DNA of 64,000 bases from Bacillota bacterium. GTDB taxonomy: Bacteria > Bacillota > UBA4882 > UBA8346. Positions 17,340 through 26,219 of this stretch are shown one piece after another. The first letter of the stretch is position 1. Each line of letters starts with the position of its first letter. The translations under genes and the position numbers were made by a program. The stretch covers positions 1 to 64,000 of the forward strand of contig JAKOTQ010000001.1 in the NCBI GenBank assembly GCA_029776205.1, written 5' to 3'. The notes under the pieces are model-generated. The model searched no databases. It saw nothing but the letters and a program-made list of their open reading frames with translations, and had not been told where the DNA came from.

Positions 17340-19222
17340 TATCCCTCCTTAATCGCTTTAAATGGGCAGGAGCTTACACAGGCGCCACATTTAATACATT
17401 TTTCACTATCAATCCGATAAGGTTTCTTAATTTCACCGGTGATCGCCCCAACCGGACAGACCCGACTGCACTTGCTACATCCTTTACAAGATTCCGGATC
17501 AATGCTGTAACCCAGCAATGCCTTACATACCCCTGCAGGGCAGCGTTTATCGACAACGTGGGCAACATATTCATCCTTAAAGTATTTAAGCATGGATAAT
17601 ACCGGATTCGGTGCAGTCTTGCCCAACCCGCACAAAGAACCATCTTTCACGGCTTCGGCCAAATCCTCCAAAATCTCCACATCTTCGGGACGGCCTTCAC
17701 CGTCAACGGCCCGCTGTAACATCTCCAACATCCGTTTGGTTCCTTCCCGGCAGGGAACACACTTACCACACGATTCATTTTGAGTAAAATTCATGAAGTA
17801 GCGGGCAAATTCCACCATACAGGTATCTTCATTCGTAACAACCAAACCGCCGGAACCGATCATTGCCCCGACTGACAACAACGAATCGAAGTCAAGCTCC
17901 ATATCCATATGCTGTTCCGTCAGACATCCTCCGGAAGGGCCGCCGATTTGCACCGCTTTAAACCGTTTACCGTTTCGGAGTCCGCCGCCGATCTCATAGA
18001 CGATATCCCGGAGGGTAATGCCCATCGGCACCTCGATCAATCCAGTATTCGCCACCTGCCCGGTGAGAGCGAAGGTTTTGGTACCCGGGCTCTTGGCTGT
18101 TCCGGATTTCCGGAATACCTTCGCACCGTCGTTGATGACTTTCGGCACGTTGGCAAAGGTTTCTACGTTATTGATCAACGTGGGTTTTCCCCACAAACCG
18201 GACTGAGCCGGGAACGGCGGCTTAGGACGGGGCATTCCACGTTCACCTTCGATAGAGGCCAACAGGGCAGTTTCTTCACCACACACGAAAGCTCCGGCTC
18301 CTTCTTTGATCTTAATCCGGAAATTAAACCCGGTTCCCAAAATATTCTCACCCAACAAACCCATTTCCAGGGCCTGTTTAATGGCGGTCTCCAACCGTTG
18401 AACAGCGAGAGGATACTCGGCACGGACATAAATATAGCCTTCATCCGCACCGACCGCATATCCGGCAATCGCCATGCCTTCCAAGACCTTATGGGGATCG
18501 CCTTCCATCACGCTGCGGTCCATAAAGGCACCCGGGTCTCCTTCGTCACCGTTACATACCACATATTTCTTTTCACCTTCACTGATTCGGGTGGCTTCCC
18601 ATTTCCGGCCGGTCGGAAACCCGCCGCCGCCCCGGCCCCGCAAACCGGAGTCGATCACTTCCTGGCAGACATCGGCCGGGCTCATCTCATGGAGGACTTT
18701 AGCTAAAGCCTGATAGCCACCTTCGGCGATATATTCCCGAATGTCTTCCGGATCAATAACACCGCAATGTTGCAGAACCGTCCGGGTCTGATGTTTATAA
18801 AAGGGAATATTGGATTCTTCGGCATAAATCTCACCGGTCACCGGATGCTTGTACAGCAACCGTTCCACCGGCCCTTTTCCTTCAAGTAACGCCGTAACGA
18901 TATCCGTTGCATCATCTTTGCTAACTTTGATATATAAAATCCCTCCGGGTTCTAAACGAACCAACGGACCCATTTCACAGAAGCCGTGACAACCGCTTTT
19001 CACAATCGTAGTTCCTGATTGCCCTTCTTCAAGCAACATCTCTACAGAAACATAGGCATTTCGACGTTGGACTTCCGCTTTAAGGGCTTCATATACCTGC
19101 AATGAACCATTAGCGACACAACCGGTTCCGGCACAAACCAAAATCCTGGCTGTTTCCTTGGCAAAACCCTCTTTCCAGGTTTTCCCCATGGTATTTAAAG
19201 TTTCTCTGGAATCGATTTTCAC
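17339..19222 (-). CDS. hydB: NADH-binding subunit HydB of the [FeFe] hydrogenase complex (NuoF-like)
   Basis: 627 residues. An N-terminal thioredoxin-like [2Fe-2S] domain (CAGTGCVANG, SGCHGFCEMGP) precedes the NuoF core with the NADH/FMN motifs RGRGGGGFPTGRKW and CNGDEGDPGAFMDR. The NuoF [4Fe-4S] site ESCGKCVPCREGTKRML follows at about 490, and a C-terminal two-[4Fe-4S] ferredoxin domain (CKGCSKCSRVCPVG, CIKCGACVSSCPF) ends the protein. This domain order is that of HydB in bifurcating hydrogenases, where it carries the flavin. GTG start; 4-nt overlap with hydC. Confidence 0.95.
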   Translation of the reverse strand: MKIDSRETLNTMGKTWKEGFAKETARILVCAGTGCVANGSLQVYEALKAEVQRRNAYVSVEMLLEEGQSGTTIVKSGCHGFCEMGPLVRLEPGGILYIKVSKDDATDIVTALLEGKGPVERLLYKHPVTGEIYAEESNIPFYKHQTRTVLQHCGVIDPEDIREYIAEGGYQALAKVLHEMSPADVCQEVIDSGLRGRGGGGFPTGRKWEATRISEGEKKYVVCNGDEGDPGAFMDRSVMEGDPHKVLEGMAIAGYAVGADEGYIYVRAEYPLAVQRLETAIKQALEMGLLGENILGTGFNFRIKIKEGAGAFVCGEETALLASIEGERGMPRPKPPFPAQSGLWGKPTLINNVETFANVPKVINDGAKVFRKSGTAKSPGTKTFALTGQVANTGLIEVPMGITLRDIVYEIGGGLRNGKRFKAVQIGGPSGGCLTEQHMDMELDFDSLLSVGAMIGSGGLVVTNEDTCMVEFARYFMNFTQNESCGKCVPCREGTKRMLEMLQRAVDGEGRPEDVEILEDLAEAVKDGSLCGLGKTAPNPVLSMLKYFKDEYVAHVVDKRCPAGVCKALLGYSIDPESCKGCSKCSRVCPVGAITGEIKKPYRIDSEKCIKCGACVSSCPFKAIKEG

Positions 19223-19743
19223 TTTACGTCACCTTCCTCTTCCAGGATTTTGTCCAGAATGACATTGATAGCATCTGGCGTCATCTGGCCGTAAATCTGG
19301 TCGTTGATCATGACGACCGGTGCCAAACCACAGGCACCCAAACAGGAAACGGTTTCCACCGTAAATCGAAGATCATCGGTGGTATGTTTCTCATTTTTCA
19401 AACCTACCCGTTTTCGAATGGCTTCCTTCACCGGATCGGAACCCCGGACATGACAGGCTGTCCCGTCACAGATTTTAATCACATATTTGCCCTTCGGCTC
19501 CAGCGAAAACTGGACATAGAAAGTTGCCACACCGTAAACAGTGGAGGGTGGCAAATCCATGACCATTGCCACATAGGTCAAAATCTCTTCCGGTAGATAC
19601 CGGTACTCCTCCTGCACCTCCTGAAGAATGGGAATCAAAGCGGAGGCACTTTTACCGTGGCGGGCGATGATTTCATTCACTTTTTCAAAGCGCCGCCGCG
19701 GTACCGCCAGGGCATCTTCGCGTACTTTTTTTGCTTCTGCCAT
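19219..19743 (-). CDS. hydC: HydC subunit of the [FeFe] hydrogenase complex (NuoE-like [2Fe-2S] protein)
   Basis: 174 residues. An N-terminal helical part (ALIPILQEVQEEYRYLPEEIL) is followed by a thioredoxin-fold [2Fe-2S] domain with the cysteines in CDGTACHVRG and SCLGACGLAP. This is the 24-kDa subunit type that relays electrons between HydB flavin and HydA. Start ATG follows AAAGGAG. The gene overlaps hydB by 4 nt and is 22 bp downstream of the phosphatase gene. Confidence 0.95.
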   Translation of the reverse strand: MAEAKKVREDALAVPRRRFEKVNEIIARHGKSASALIPILQEVQEEYRYLPEEILTYVAMVMDLPPSTVYGVATFYVQFSLEPKGKYVIKICDGTACHVRGSDPVKEAIRKRVGLKNEKHTTDDLRFTVETVSCLGACGLAPVVMINDQIYGQMTPDAINVILDKILEEEGDVK

Positions 19744-19765
19744 TGTCGTTCTCCTTTCAATTGAT

Positions 19766-20914
19766 TCAGTAATATTCTACTGTCACCTGTTTCCCCAGGC
19801 GTTGCAATACTTCAGTAATTTCAGTAACAACTTGCATTTTTAAATTCAAATTTAACGGAAGTTCCGGATTTTGATGAGCCGGATTAATGGCCCGGCCGAC
19901 AATAAAGCGGATCGCATCACTCTCCAGCAACAACTTGACCAGTTCGTCCGCTCCGTTGGTTTTCCCATAAGCAGCCAAGTGAGACTTGTCCTTAAGCTTC
20001 TCCAGGACTTTGGTGAGAGTAATAATCCCCTCAGTTACCAGATCGATCCCTTTGATCTTGCCGGTGGGCGGCAACTCCGGATCAAGGCGGCTCAGATCCA
20101 CTTCGATTTTCTCTCCCAAATGCCGGGATACGATCAAACTGGTGGTTCCGCCACAAACAACCCGCCGTCCCGATTCGGCCATAATTGCTTCAACGATCTT
20201 CGGGTCATCCTCCGTATTCCGGGGAGGTCCGACCACCAACGTCATGGTTTTAGGCTTCCTGAACCGTAACGAAAGTACTGTTGCATCATCACCGGGTTGT
20301 CTGGCATATAACTGATCACAAGCAGTCACCAATCCCTGGGCGATGTCTGCTGCACTGCTTTCCGCCGGACTGATCCGTTCCAAATATTCGGCCACATTCT
20401 CCCATTGCCATCCCAAATTCAACACTTGGCCGATCCCTGCATGAATGACGCCGTCAGACACAGCCACCAAACTATCTCCGGGATCCAATTGAAACCGGCT
20501 TTCTTTAATCCGTTTTCCGCAAATCTCAACTTCTTCAAAACAAGGTTGTTGAACTTTTCCCCGATGCAGATAAAAGATGGACGGGTTGTCAAATTGCACG
20601 ATATACGCTTCACCGTCCGTTTTCACCTGAATAATGGTGAAAGTGGAATAAGCCAAATTACGTTTTTGACAGACCGGTAATGTATTGGTGATCGTTTCAA
20701 CCACTTCTTCAAGGGATGCGCCTTTATCGAGCATGGTAACGATGATTTTCGCGGTCATCTTCGATAAAATATTGGCTTTGACTCCGCTGCCGAGACCATC
20801 GGCCAATACCGCCACCACATAATCCGGAGTCTTCAGCACTTCCACATTGTCGCCGCATAATTCTTCTCCATATTTGGAGAGACTGGCCCACCCCGTATCA
20901 ATGATGCATTTCAT
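19766..20914 (-). CDS. PP2C/SpoIIE-type serine phosphatase of the hydrogenase operon
   Basis: 382 residues. The N-terminal half has PP2C-like metal sites: ELCGDNVEV, VAVLADGLGSG and SLVAVSDGV, in the SpoIIE arrangement. The C-terminal third (from about residue 215) has a conserved MTLVVGPPRN and VCGGTTSLIVSRHLG segment seen in phosphatases next to sensory [FeFe] hydrogenases. It overlaps the hydS stop by 4 nt, indicating coupled translation. Known operons pair this phosphatase with group C hydrogenases as a likely output of H2 sensing. Its protein target is unknown. Confidence 0.85.
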   Translation of the reverse strand: MKCIIDTGWASLSKYGEELCGDNVEVLKTPDYVVAVLADGLGSGVKANILSKMTAKIIVTMLDKGASLEEVVETITNTLPVCQKRNLAYSTFTIIQVKTDGEAYIVQFDNPSIFYLHRGKVQQPCFEEVEICGKRIKESRFQLDPGDSLVAVSDGVIHAGIGQVLNLGWQWENVAEYLERISPAESSAADIAQGLVTACDQLYARQPGDDATVLSLRFRKPKTMTLVVGPPRNTEDDPKIVEAIMAESGRRVVCGGTTSLIVSRHLGEKIEVDLSRLDPELPPTGKIKGIDLVTEGIITLTKVLEKLKDKSHLAAYGKTNGADELVKLLLESDAIRFIVGRAINPAHQNPELPLNLNLKMQVVTEITEVLQRLGKQVTVEYY

Positions 20915-22608
20915 CGTCCTTTCCCTGCCTCGTTTTGGATTAGCTTCATCAACTTGGTCAATTGAACTTTGGTTTCAGCGGTGGTCTCGCCAAGCAAGCC
21001 GGCGATCTCCTGAGCCACTCGCATTTGCTTGTCGATAACTTCCTGAGCTTTTGCCAAAGTCTCCTCCGTCACCCGATCCAGCCGTTCCCGCTGTTGTTTC
21101 TCCCGGGTAATATCGGCAAAGATTCCGATTATCACCTCTTCTTTTTCAACATAAAAAATAGCTTGCCAGGCTACTAACCCATAAGCGGGAAAACTGACCT
21201 CCCCGGTAATCAATTCCTTCGTAACAAAAGCTTCATTAAAATATAAGGGATCAAAAATACTGGACAATTTCGCCCCCACAACCTTCTCCTGCTTACAGCA
21301 GAATTTAAGTTCGGCTGCAGGGTTAACTTCCAGGATCCGAAGCTCTTTATCAACCACAAAGATGGCATTCGGTGTCATTTGGCAGATAATATTGGCTTTA
21401 GACTCTGCCTTCTCCCGCATGTAAGGAATACACATATCCACCTCAGCCATTCCTTTGGCAACCGCCACCGCCTTTTCCCGGCAGGAATTGTAGCCGCAGG
21501 CTCCACAGTTCAACTCATCCTCGGCCGTATATTTGCCGGTACGGGACAAAATCTCCCGAATCTCTTCCTCCGTCGGCTCCGTCTCCACCGTATGGGCAGA
21601 AAATTGCCGTCCCAGCTCCGGTTGGAATGTAAATTCCCCAACTTCGGAAACACCGGCCTCCTCCACATAGTTCAACAGCTGATGACGGCGTTGATACAAC
21701 CCTAAGCGGTTAGGCATTCCAGGCCCTGACAGACAACCGCCCCGGCAGGCCAGCAACTCCACCAATTTCAAGTTGTTCTCTTTCGGATCAAAATGCTCCA
21801 AAAATTCGATGGTTTCATCCAGTCCGTCAATGGAAATCACTGCTTTGGCCAACAGGTCTGTACTTAGGCTGGCTGTTTTCGCCAAACCGCCAGGCGCCGG
21901 AAAATTACGGGCCAGGTGAATGCCGTCACCGGTAACCGGCATATCTTCCATTTGATTTAAATCAAGACGGTACTGTTCAAGGAGGGCTTCCAGTTCCTGA
22001 AAACTTAGAACTGCATCCACTTCCTCAAAGTGATGGCCTTCGTCTTTTTTCGCAATGCAAGGGCCGATAAAAACCACCTTAGTCTCTGCCCCATATTTTG
22101 CTTTTAACATCCGGGCATGGGCCACCATCGGCGAAACAACTTCTGCCAGATAGGGCAACTTTTCCGGATAATAACGTTCAATCAATTTCACAATCGCCGG
22201 ACAACAGCTGGCGAACACCGGATGGCCGGAGCTTGCGGCCAGTTCCGCGTGTTTTCTGGCAACATATTCAGCCCCTGCTGCCGTTTCTTCCACATAATCA
22301 AAACCAATATTCTTTAACGCTGCAAACAACTGTCCCGGCCGAATACCTTCAAATGCCGAAACAAACGAGGGCGCCAGACTGACCGCCACTTTTGACTGGG
22401 ACTTCAGATGTTTAACAACGGCTTCAATACCGCTTTCAACTTTCTTTGCCCGCTGCGGGCAAACGATGACGCACCGCCCGTCGCCGATACACCGCTCGGC
22501 CACAACTTCCGCATGATTGCGAATGACCCGGATCGCCTTCACCGGACAATACCGGACGCACTTATAACAATCCCGGCATCTAGCTTCAATGGTGGAGATT
22601 ACGCTCAT
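20911..22608 (-). CDS. hydS: Putative sensory [FeFe] hydrogenase HydS (group C) with PAS domain
   Basis: 565 residues. An N-terminal ferredoxin domain has one full [4Fe-4S] site (Cys11, 14, 17, 21). The second site reads CIGDGRCVIVC (40-50), in which the second ligand Cys is Asp43. The H-cluster domain has FASCCPAI, FIGPCIAKKDE and LACRGGC, so the usual Met before the L2 Cys is Gly, as is common in group C. An extra CGACGYNSC cluster domain follows at about residue 365 and a PAS domain at about 400-515, ending in a coiled-coil-like helix. No transmitter kinase domain is present; the adjacent phosphatase is the likely partner. Confidence 0.88.
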   Translation of the reverse strand: MSVISTIEARCRDCYKCVRYCPVKAIRVIRNHAEVVAERCIGDGRCVIVCPQRAKKVESGIEAVVKHLKSQSKVAVSLAPSFVSAFEGIRPGQLFAALKNIGFDYVEETAAGAEYVARKHAELAASSGHPVFASCCPAIVKLIERYYPEKLPYLAEVVSPMVAHARMLKAKYGAETKVVFIGPCIAKKDEGHHFEEVDAVLSFQELEALLEQYRLDLNQMEDMPVTGDGIHLARNFPAPGGLAKTASLSTDLLAKAVISIDGLDETIEFLEHFDPKENNLKLVELLACRGGCLSGPGMPNRLGLYQRRHQLLNYVEEAGVSEVGEFTFQPELGRQFSAHTVETEPTEEEIREILSRTGKYTAEDELNCGACGYNSCREKAVAVAKGMAEVDMCIPYMREKAESKANIICQMTPNAIFVVDKELRILEVNPAAELKFCCKQEKVVGAKLSSIFDPLYFNEAFVTKELITGEVSFPAYGLVAWQAIFYVEKEEVIIGIFADITREKQQRERLDRVTEETLAKAQEVIDKQMRVAQEIAGLLGETTAETKVQLTKLMKLIQNEAGKGR

Positions 22609-22643
22609 CGTTTCACCCCAATCAAAAGAACTTCATTTTTGAT

Positions 22644-22892
22644 CTAATGAAACTTACATAAGACACGATCCGTAAAAAAAGCCACAATATTTTCTTTGGA
22701 AAGAAGGGGATAAATCTGGCCTTCCCACCGGACATTAACCCCTTCGATACAATTATTCATGCAAAAACAAGCTTTCAGCTCAATATGTTCTTGGAGTCCA
22801 TGGGTAGCGATGAGTTGTTGAAGCTCAGTGATGACATCGTAAGCTCCCTTGAGATGGCATGAACTTCCGACGCAAACTTCAAGAACGAGCAT
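22644..22892 (-). CDS. Thioredoxin-like [2Fe-2S] ferredoxin, first gene of the hydrogen operon
   Basis: 82 residues from the ATG at 22892 (AGGAG 8 nt upstream). It is a stand-alone version of the NuoE-type domain with cysteines in CVGSSCHLKG and ACFCMNNC. Such small ferredoxins commonly accompany HydS and the phosphatase. It probably passes electrons to HydS or the HydABC complex. A second Rex-like element lies just upstream (22920-22937). Confidence 0.85.
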   Translation of the reverse strand: MLVLEVCVGSSCHLKGAYDVITELQQLIATHGLQEHIELKACFCMNNCIEGVNVRWEGQIYPLLSKENIVAFFTDRVLCKFH

Positions 22893-22919
22893 CCAACCCA
22901 CTCCTTCAAAGGGGAGTAT

Positions 22920-22937
22920 TTGTGAAAATTTGTACAA
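22920..22937. promoter_or_regulatory. Second Rex-like element (imperfect)
   Basis: TTGTGAAAATTTGTACAA matches the left half of the Rex consensus TTGTGAAnnnnTTCACAA well and the right half poorly. It lies 28 bp before the first start codon, downstream of the promoter, where a bound protein could block elongation. Confidence 0.45.
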
Positions 22938-22983
22938 TCTCCACCAGACAGAATTCGTGAATTTCGTTACGATCTTGGACTAA

Positions 22984-23006
22984 AAAAAGCGGGTTTTTTC
23001 AACCCG
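22984..23006 (-). terminator. Leader hairpin with T-run ahead of the hydrogen operon
   Basis: Minus strand CGGGTT (23001-23006) pairs with AACCCG (22990-22995, one end wobble) and is followed by CTTTTTTTAG. It lies between the operon promoter (23033-23061) and the first gene, so it can act as an attenuator. It could also be a second terminator for clpB. Confidence 0.55.
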
Positions 23007-23009
23007 AGT

Positions 23010-23027
23010 TTGTAACATTTTTCACAT
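23010..23027. promoter_or_regulatory. Rex-like operator at the hydrogenase promoter
   Basis: TTGTAACATTTTTCACAT agrees with the Rex consensus TTGTGAAnnnnTTCACAA at most palindromic positions. It begins 6 bp downstream of the -10 box (23033-23038) on the minus strand, overlapping the expected start of transcription, where a repressor would act. Confidence 0.6.
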
Positions 23028-23032
23028 ACTAT

Positions 23033-23061
23033 AGTATACCATCGATCCCTTATGAGTTCAA
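23033..23061 (-). promoter_or_regulatory. Promoter of the hydrogenase/rex operon
   Basis: Minus strand TTGAAC (23056-23061) and TATACT (23033-23038) with a 17-bp spacer. It drives the seven genes from 22892 down to 14664. Confidence 0.7.
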
Positions 23062-23232
23062 TCATTAGATGAAAAAAAGTCTATGAGTTCACTAGGATTT
23101 CATCCTTACGCTGGTTGTTATGTTACAATAATATTCAAAACTTTTGCAATATATTCCGCATCATAAAATGTATTCTTTTCCTTTTTTTAGGAAACAGAAA
23201 ATAACATGATTAGAAGAAAAATAGAATAGATA

Positions 23233-23262
23233 CGCAAAAAAAGGGGAGGCCACTACCTCCCC
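23233..23262 (-). terminator. Intrinsic terminator of clpB
   Basis: Minus strand GGGGAGG (23256-23262) pairs with CCTCCCC (23243-23249), followed by TTTTTTTG. The stop codon of clpB lies in the loop. Confidence 0.85.
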
Positions 23263-25865
23263 TCAAACCTCAATTCTTTCGTCCCTGTATCATAATCCAC
23301 CTGGACTAGTTGTCCGTCGCTGATCGCTCCTTGCAGCAACAACCGGCCCAAGGGCGTTTCTAGCTCTTTCTGAATGGCCCGTTTTAAGGGACGGGCGCCG
23401 TAGACCGGATCAAAACCCACCCGGACCAGGTGATCTTTCGCCGTATCCGTCAGTTCCAAACGGATATGGCGTTCTGCAAGTCTTTGGCCCAATAACCCCA
23501 GGTGAATATCGATAATCTGCTTCAGATGGGCTTCACTTAAAGAATGGAACACGATCACTTCATCCACCCGGTTTAAAAATTCCGGACGGAAATGTTGCCG
23601 CATCTCATCCAACACGGCATTTTTCATCCGTTCATAGGATTCCCCCTCAAAGGATCCCCGATATTCCAGGATTCGCTGGCTTCCGATATTGGATGTCATG
23701 ATCACGATGGTATTTTTAAAATCCACCGTCCGCCCCTGGCCGTCGGTTAACCGTCCGTCATCCAACAGTTGCAGCAGCACATTGAAGACATCATAGTGAG
23801 CTTTCTCGATCTCATCAAAGAGCACCACCGCATAGGGCCGGCGCCGAACCGCTTCGGTCAACTGGCCACCTTCCTCATATCCCACATATCCGGGAGGCGC
23901 CCCCAAAAGACGAGCTACCGTATGCTTCTCCTGATATTCGGACATATCGATCCGGATCATCATGTTTTGATCATTGAACAAAAACTCAGCTAAGGCTCTG
24001 GCCAGCTCCGTTTTACCCACACCGGTCGGCCCCAGAAAAATAAAGGAACCGATCGGCCGGTTCGGGTCCTTCAACCCGGACCGGGCCCGGATCACCGCTT
24101 CAGCCACTGCCGTCACCGCCTCATTCTGCCCAATCACCCGCCGGTGAAGTTCCTCCTCGAGATGGAGCAGTTTTTGAGCTTCCCCTTCCAACAGTTTGGA
24201 AACGGGGATCCCGGTCCAACGGCTGACGACCTCGGCGATATCTTCCTCATCAACCTCTTCCTTAAGGAGCTTACGTCCTTTTTCCTGCTGTTTCAGGGCA
24301 GCCTCCGCCTCAGCAAGCTCCCGTTCCAACTCGATCATTCGGCCATATTTCAACTCGGCTGCGCGATTAAGGTCATATTGCAATTCAGCCTGCTCGATCT
24401 CGACTTTGGTAGCATCGATAGCTTGTCGCAGGCTATGTACCCGCTGTACGCCTTCTTTTTCCCTTTGCCACCGGGCTTTGAGGGCATCCGACTCCGCCTT
24501 CAGCTCCGCCAGTTCCTTCTCCAATCGCTCCAGCCGCTCCTGCGAAGCCCGATCCGTCTCTTTCTTTAATGCTTCCCGCTCGATCTCCAACTGCATGACC
24601 CGCCGGAGCATCTCATCCAGTTCCGTTGGCATGGAGTCGATCTCGGTCCGCAGTTTGGCTGCTGCCTCATCGACCAAGTCGATGGCCTTATCCGGTAAAA
24701 AGCGGTCCGAGATATACCTGTTCGAAAGGACGGCTGCAGCCACCAACGCCGAGTCCTTGATCCGGACCCCATGATGAATCTCATACCGTTCACTGAGGCC
24801 GCGTAAGATCGAGATAGTATCCTCCACCGTGGGCTGATCCACCAAAACCGTTTGGAAGCGCCGTTCCAAGGCTGCATCCTTTTCGATATACTTTCTGTAC
24901 TCATCCAGAGTGGTTGCGCCGATGCAATGAAGTTCTCCCCGGGCCAGCATCGGTTTTAAGAGATTTCCTGCATCCATCGCCCCTTCCGCTTTCCCGGCTC
25001 CGACCACCGTATGTAATTCATCGATAAACAAAATGATCTGCCCGCCGGACTCCTGCACCTCACGGAGGACCGCTTTTAGCCGCTCTTCAAATTCTCCCCG
25101 GAACTTGGCTCCGGCAATTAATGCCCCCATATCCAGGGCGACCACCCGTTTATCCTTTAACCCTTCCGGAACATCATTGCGTACAATCCGCTGGGCCAAC
25201 CCTTCTACAATGGCCGTTTTCCCGACACCGGGCTCACCGATGAGTACCGGATTGTTCTTCGTCCGCCGTGACAACACTTGAATGACTCGACGGATCTCTT
25301 CATCCCGGCCAATGACCGGATCCAGTTTCCCCTGGGCAGCGATTTTCGTCAGATCCCGTCCGTATTTCTCCAACGATTCATAGGTAGCCTCCGGATCCAT
25401 GGAAGTCACCCGTTGATTGCCGCGGATATCCTGAATAATCTTGGCCAACTTATCCCGTTGAACCCCTAATTCTTTTAAGATTTTGCCAGCAGCCCCACGG
25501 TCATCGGCTATCGCTAACAGCAAATGTTCCACCGAAAGATATTCGTCCCGATACTTTTTCGCCTCTGCCTGAGCATCGGCAAAAACCCGGTTAAGACGGG
25601 TCGTAATATAGATCTGTTCCGAACCGCTGTCACCGGAGACCACCACCCGGGGTAACCGGTCCAGCTCCCGTTCCAACCGCTCTTTTAAAACGCCAGGTTG
25701 TATTTGGGCTTTCTGAAGAACCGATGAGGCAAGCCCCCCCTCCTGTTCCATCAAAGCCAACAACAAATGTTCCACATCCACCTGTTGGTGTTGTTTGCGT
25801 AAAGCCAAATTTTGAGCAGAAGCCACCGCCTCCTGCACCTTGCGCGTCATTTTCTCAAATTCCAT
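23253..25865 (-). CDS. clpB: ATP-dependent chaperone ClpB (disaggregase)
   Basis: 870 residues from the ATG at 25865 (GGAGGG upstream); the frame extends 10 codons further but without ribosome site. It has the Clp N-domain (two repeats, 1-150), NBD1 with GEPGVGKT and FIDELH, the ClpB-specific middle coiled-coil (about 400-520) and NBD2 with GPTGVGKT and LFDEIEKAH. This order and length identify ClpB rather than ClpC/ClpA. It rescues aggregated proteins together with DnaK. No convincing CtsR or CIRCE site was found upstream. Confidence 0.97.
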   Translation of the reverse strand: MEFEKMTRKVQEAVASAQNLALRKQHQQVDVEHLLLALMEQEGGLASSVLQKAQIQPGVLKERLERELDRLPRVVVSGDSGSEQIYITTRLNRVFADAQAEAKKYRDEYLSVEHLLLAIADDRGAAGKILKELGVQRDKLAKIIQDIRGNQRVTSMDPEATYESLEKYGRDLTKIAAQGKLDPVIGRDEEIRRVIQVLSRRTKNNPVLIGEPGVGKTAIVEGLAQRIVRNDVPEGLKDKRVVALDMGALIAGAKFRGEFEERLKAVLREVQESGGQIILFIDELHTVVGAGKAEGAMDAGNLLKPMLARGELHCIGATTLDEYRKYIEKDAALERRFQTVLVDQPTVEDTISILRGLSERYEIHHGVRIKDSALVAAAVLSNRYISDRFLPDKAIDLVDEAAAKLRTEIDSMPTELDEMLRRVMQLEIEREALKKETDRASQERLERLEKELAELKAESDALKARWQREKEGVQRVHSLRQAIDATKVEIEQAELQYDLNRAAELKYGRMIELERELAEAEAALKQQEKGRKLLKEEVDEEDIAEVVSRWTGIPVSKLLEGEAQKLLHLEEELHRRVIGQNEAVTAVAEAVIRARSGLKDPNRPIGSFIFLGPTGVGKTELARALAEFLFNDQNMMIRIDMSEYQEKHTVARLLGAPPGYVGYEEGGQLTEAVRRRPYAVVLFDEIEKAHYDVFNVLLQLLDDGRLTDGQGRTVDFKNTIVIMTSNIGSQRILEYRGSFEGESYERMKNAVLDEMRQHFRPEFLNRVDEVIVFHSLSEAHLKQIIDIHLGLLGQRLAERHIRLELTDTAKDHLVRVGFDPVYGARPLKRAIQKELETPLGRLLLQGAISDGQLVQVDYDTGTKELRFEGR

Positions 25866-26219
25866 CACAATCCCTCCAAGCAAAAAGTCAGCCATTGTCT
25901 ATGTAAAGGATTGAGATAAGATCCCAAATCGATAAACATGACTCTCTTATCCAGAATAACGCTGGCTCCTTCAGCTGGGTTCCTTATAAATTTAGGAGAC
26001 AGAGTCAGGAGCTTCGAAAGAGTTGACATTTGACAGTTGGGACAGTGGACAGTTAAGGTCAAAGGGCTAGGTGAAAAATTAGGAAACAGAATACAGAAGA
26101 TATAAATCAGAAGAAAACTACAATTCTAAAAAACGCTTCATACTTAAAATGTACTGTGAACTGTGTACTGCGAACCCCAATAGGAAGAACTGTCAACTGT
26201 TAACTGACTTAAATTCCGG
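25866..26219. other. Gene-free stretch upstream of clpB with tandem CTGT/ACAG words
   Basis: 354 bp without a believable gene. It holds several repeated words (GACAGTTGGGACAGTGGACAG near 26031-26051; GAACTGTGTAC and AACTGTCAACTG near 26158-26199) that also occur at 33652-33760. The part closest to clpB must contain its promoter, but no clear -35/-10 pair was seen. Confidence 0.5.
26158..26199. repeat. Dispersed intergenic repeat, copy 1
   Basis: GAACTGTGTAC (26158-26168) followed 19 bp later by AACTGTCAACTG (26188-26199). The same two words in the same order with 21 bp between them occur in the intergenic space at 33716-33759. Both copies are surrounded by more diverged GTACTGTGAACTG-like words. 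Confidence 0.6.

Noticed and set aside
25866-26062. 65-residue minus-strand frame upstream of clpB
   Set aside because: Built from the repeat-rich intergenic stretch; no ribosome site.
26051-26075. Possible CtsR box upstream of clpB (GGTCAAA ... GGTGAAA)
   Set aside because: The two heptads are 6 bp apart instead of the 3 bp of the CtsR consensus and the second is imperfect.
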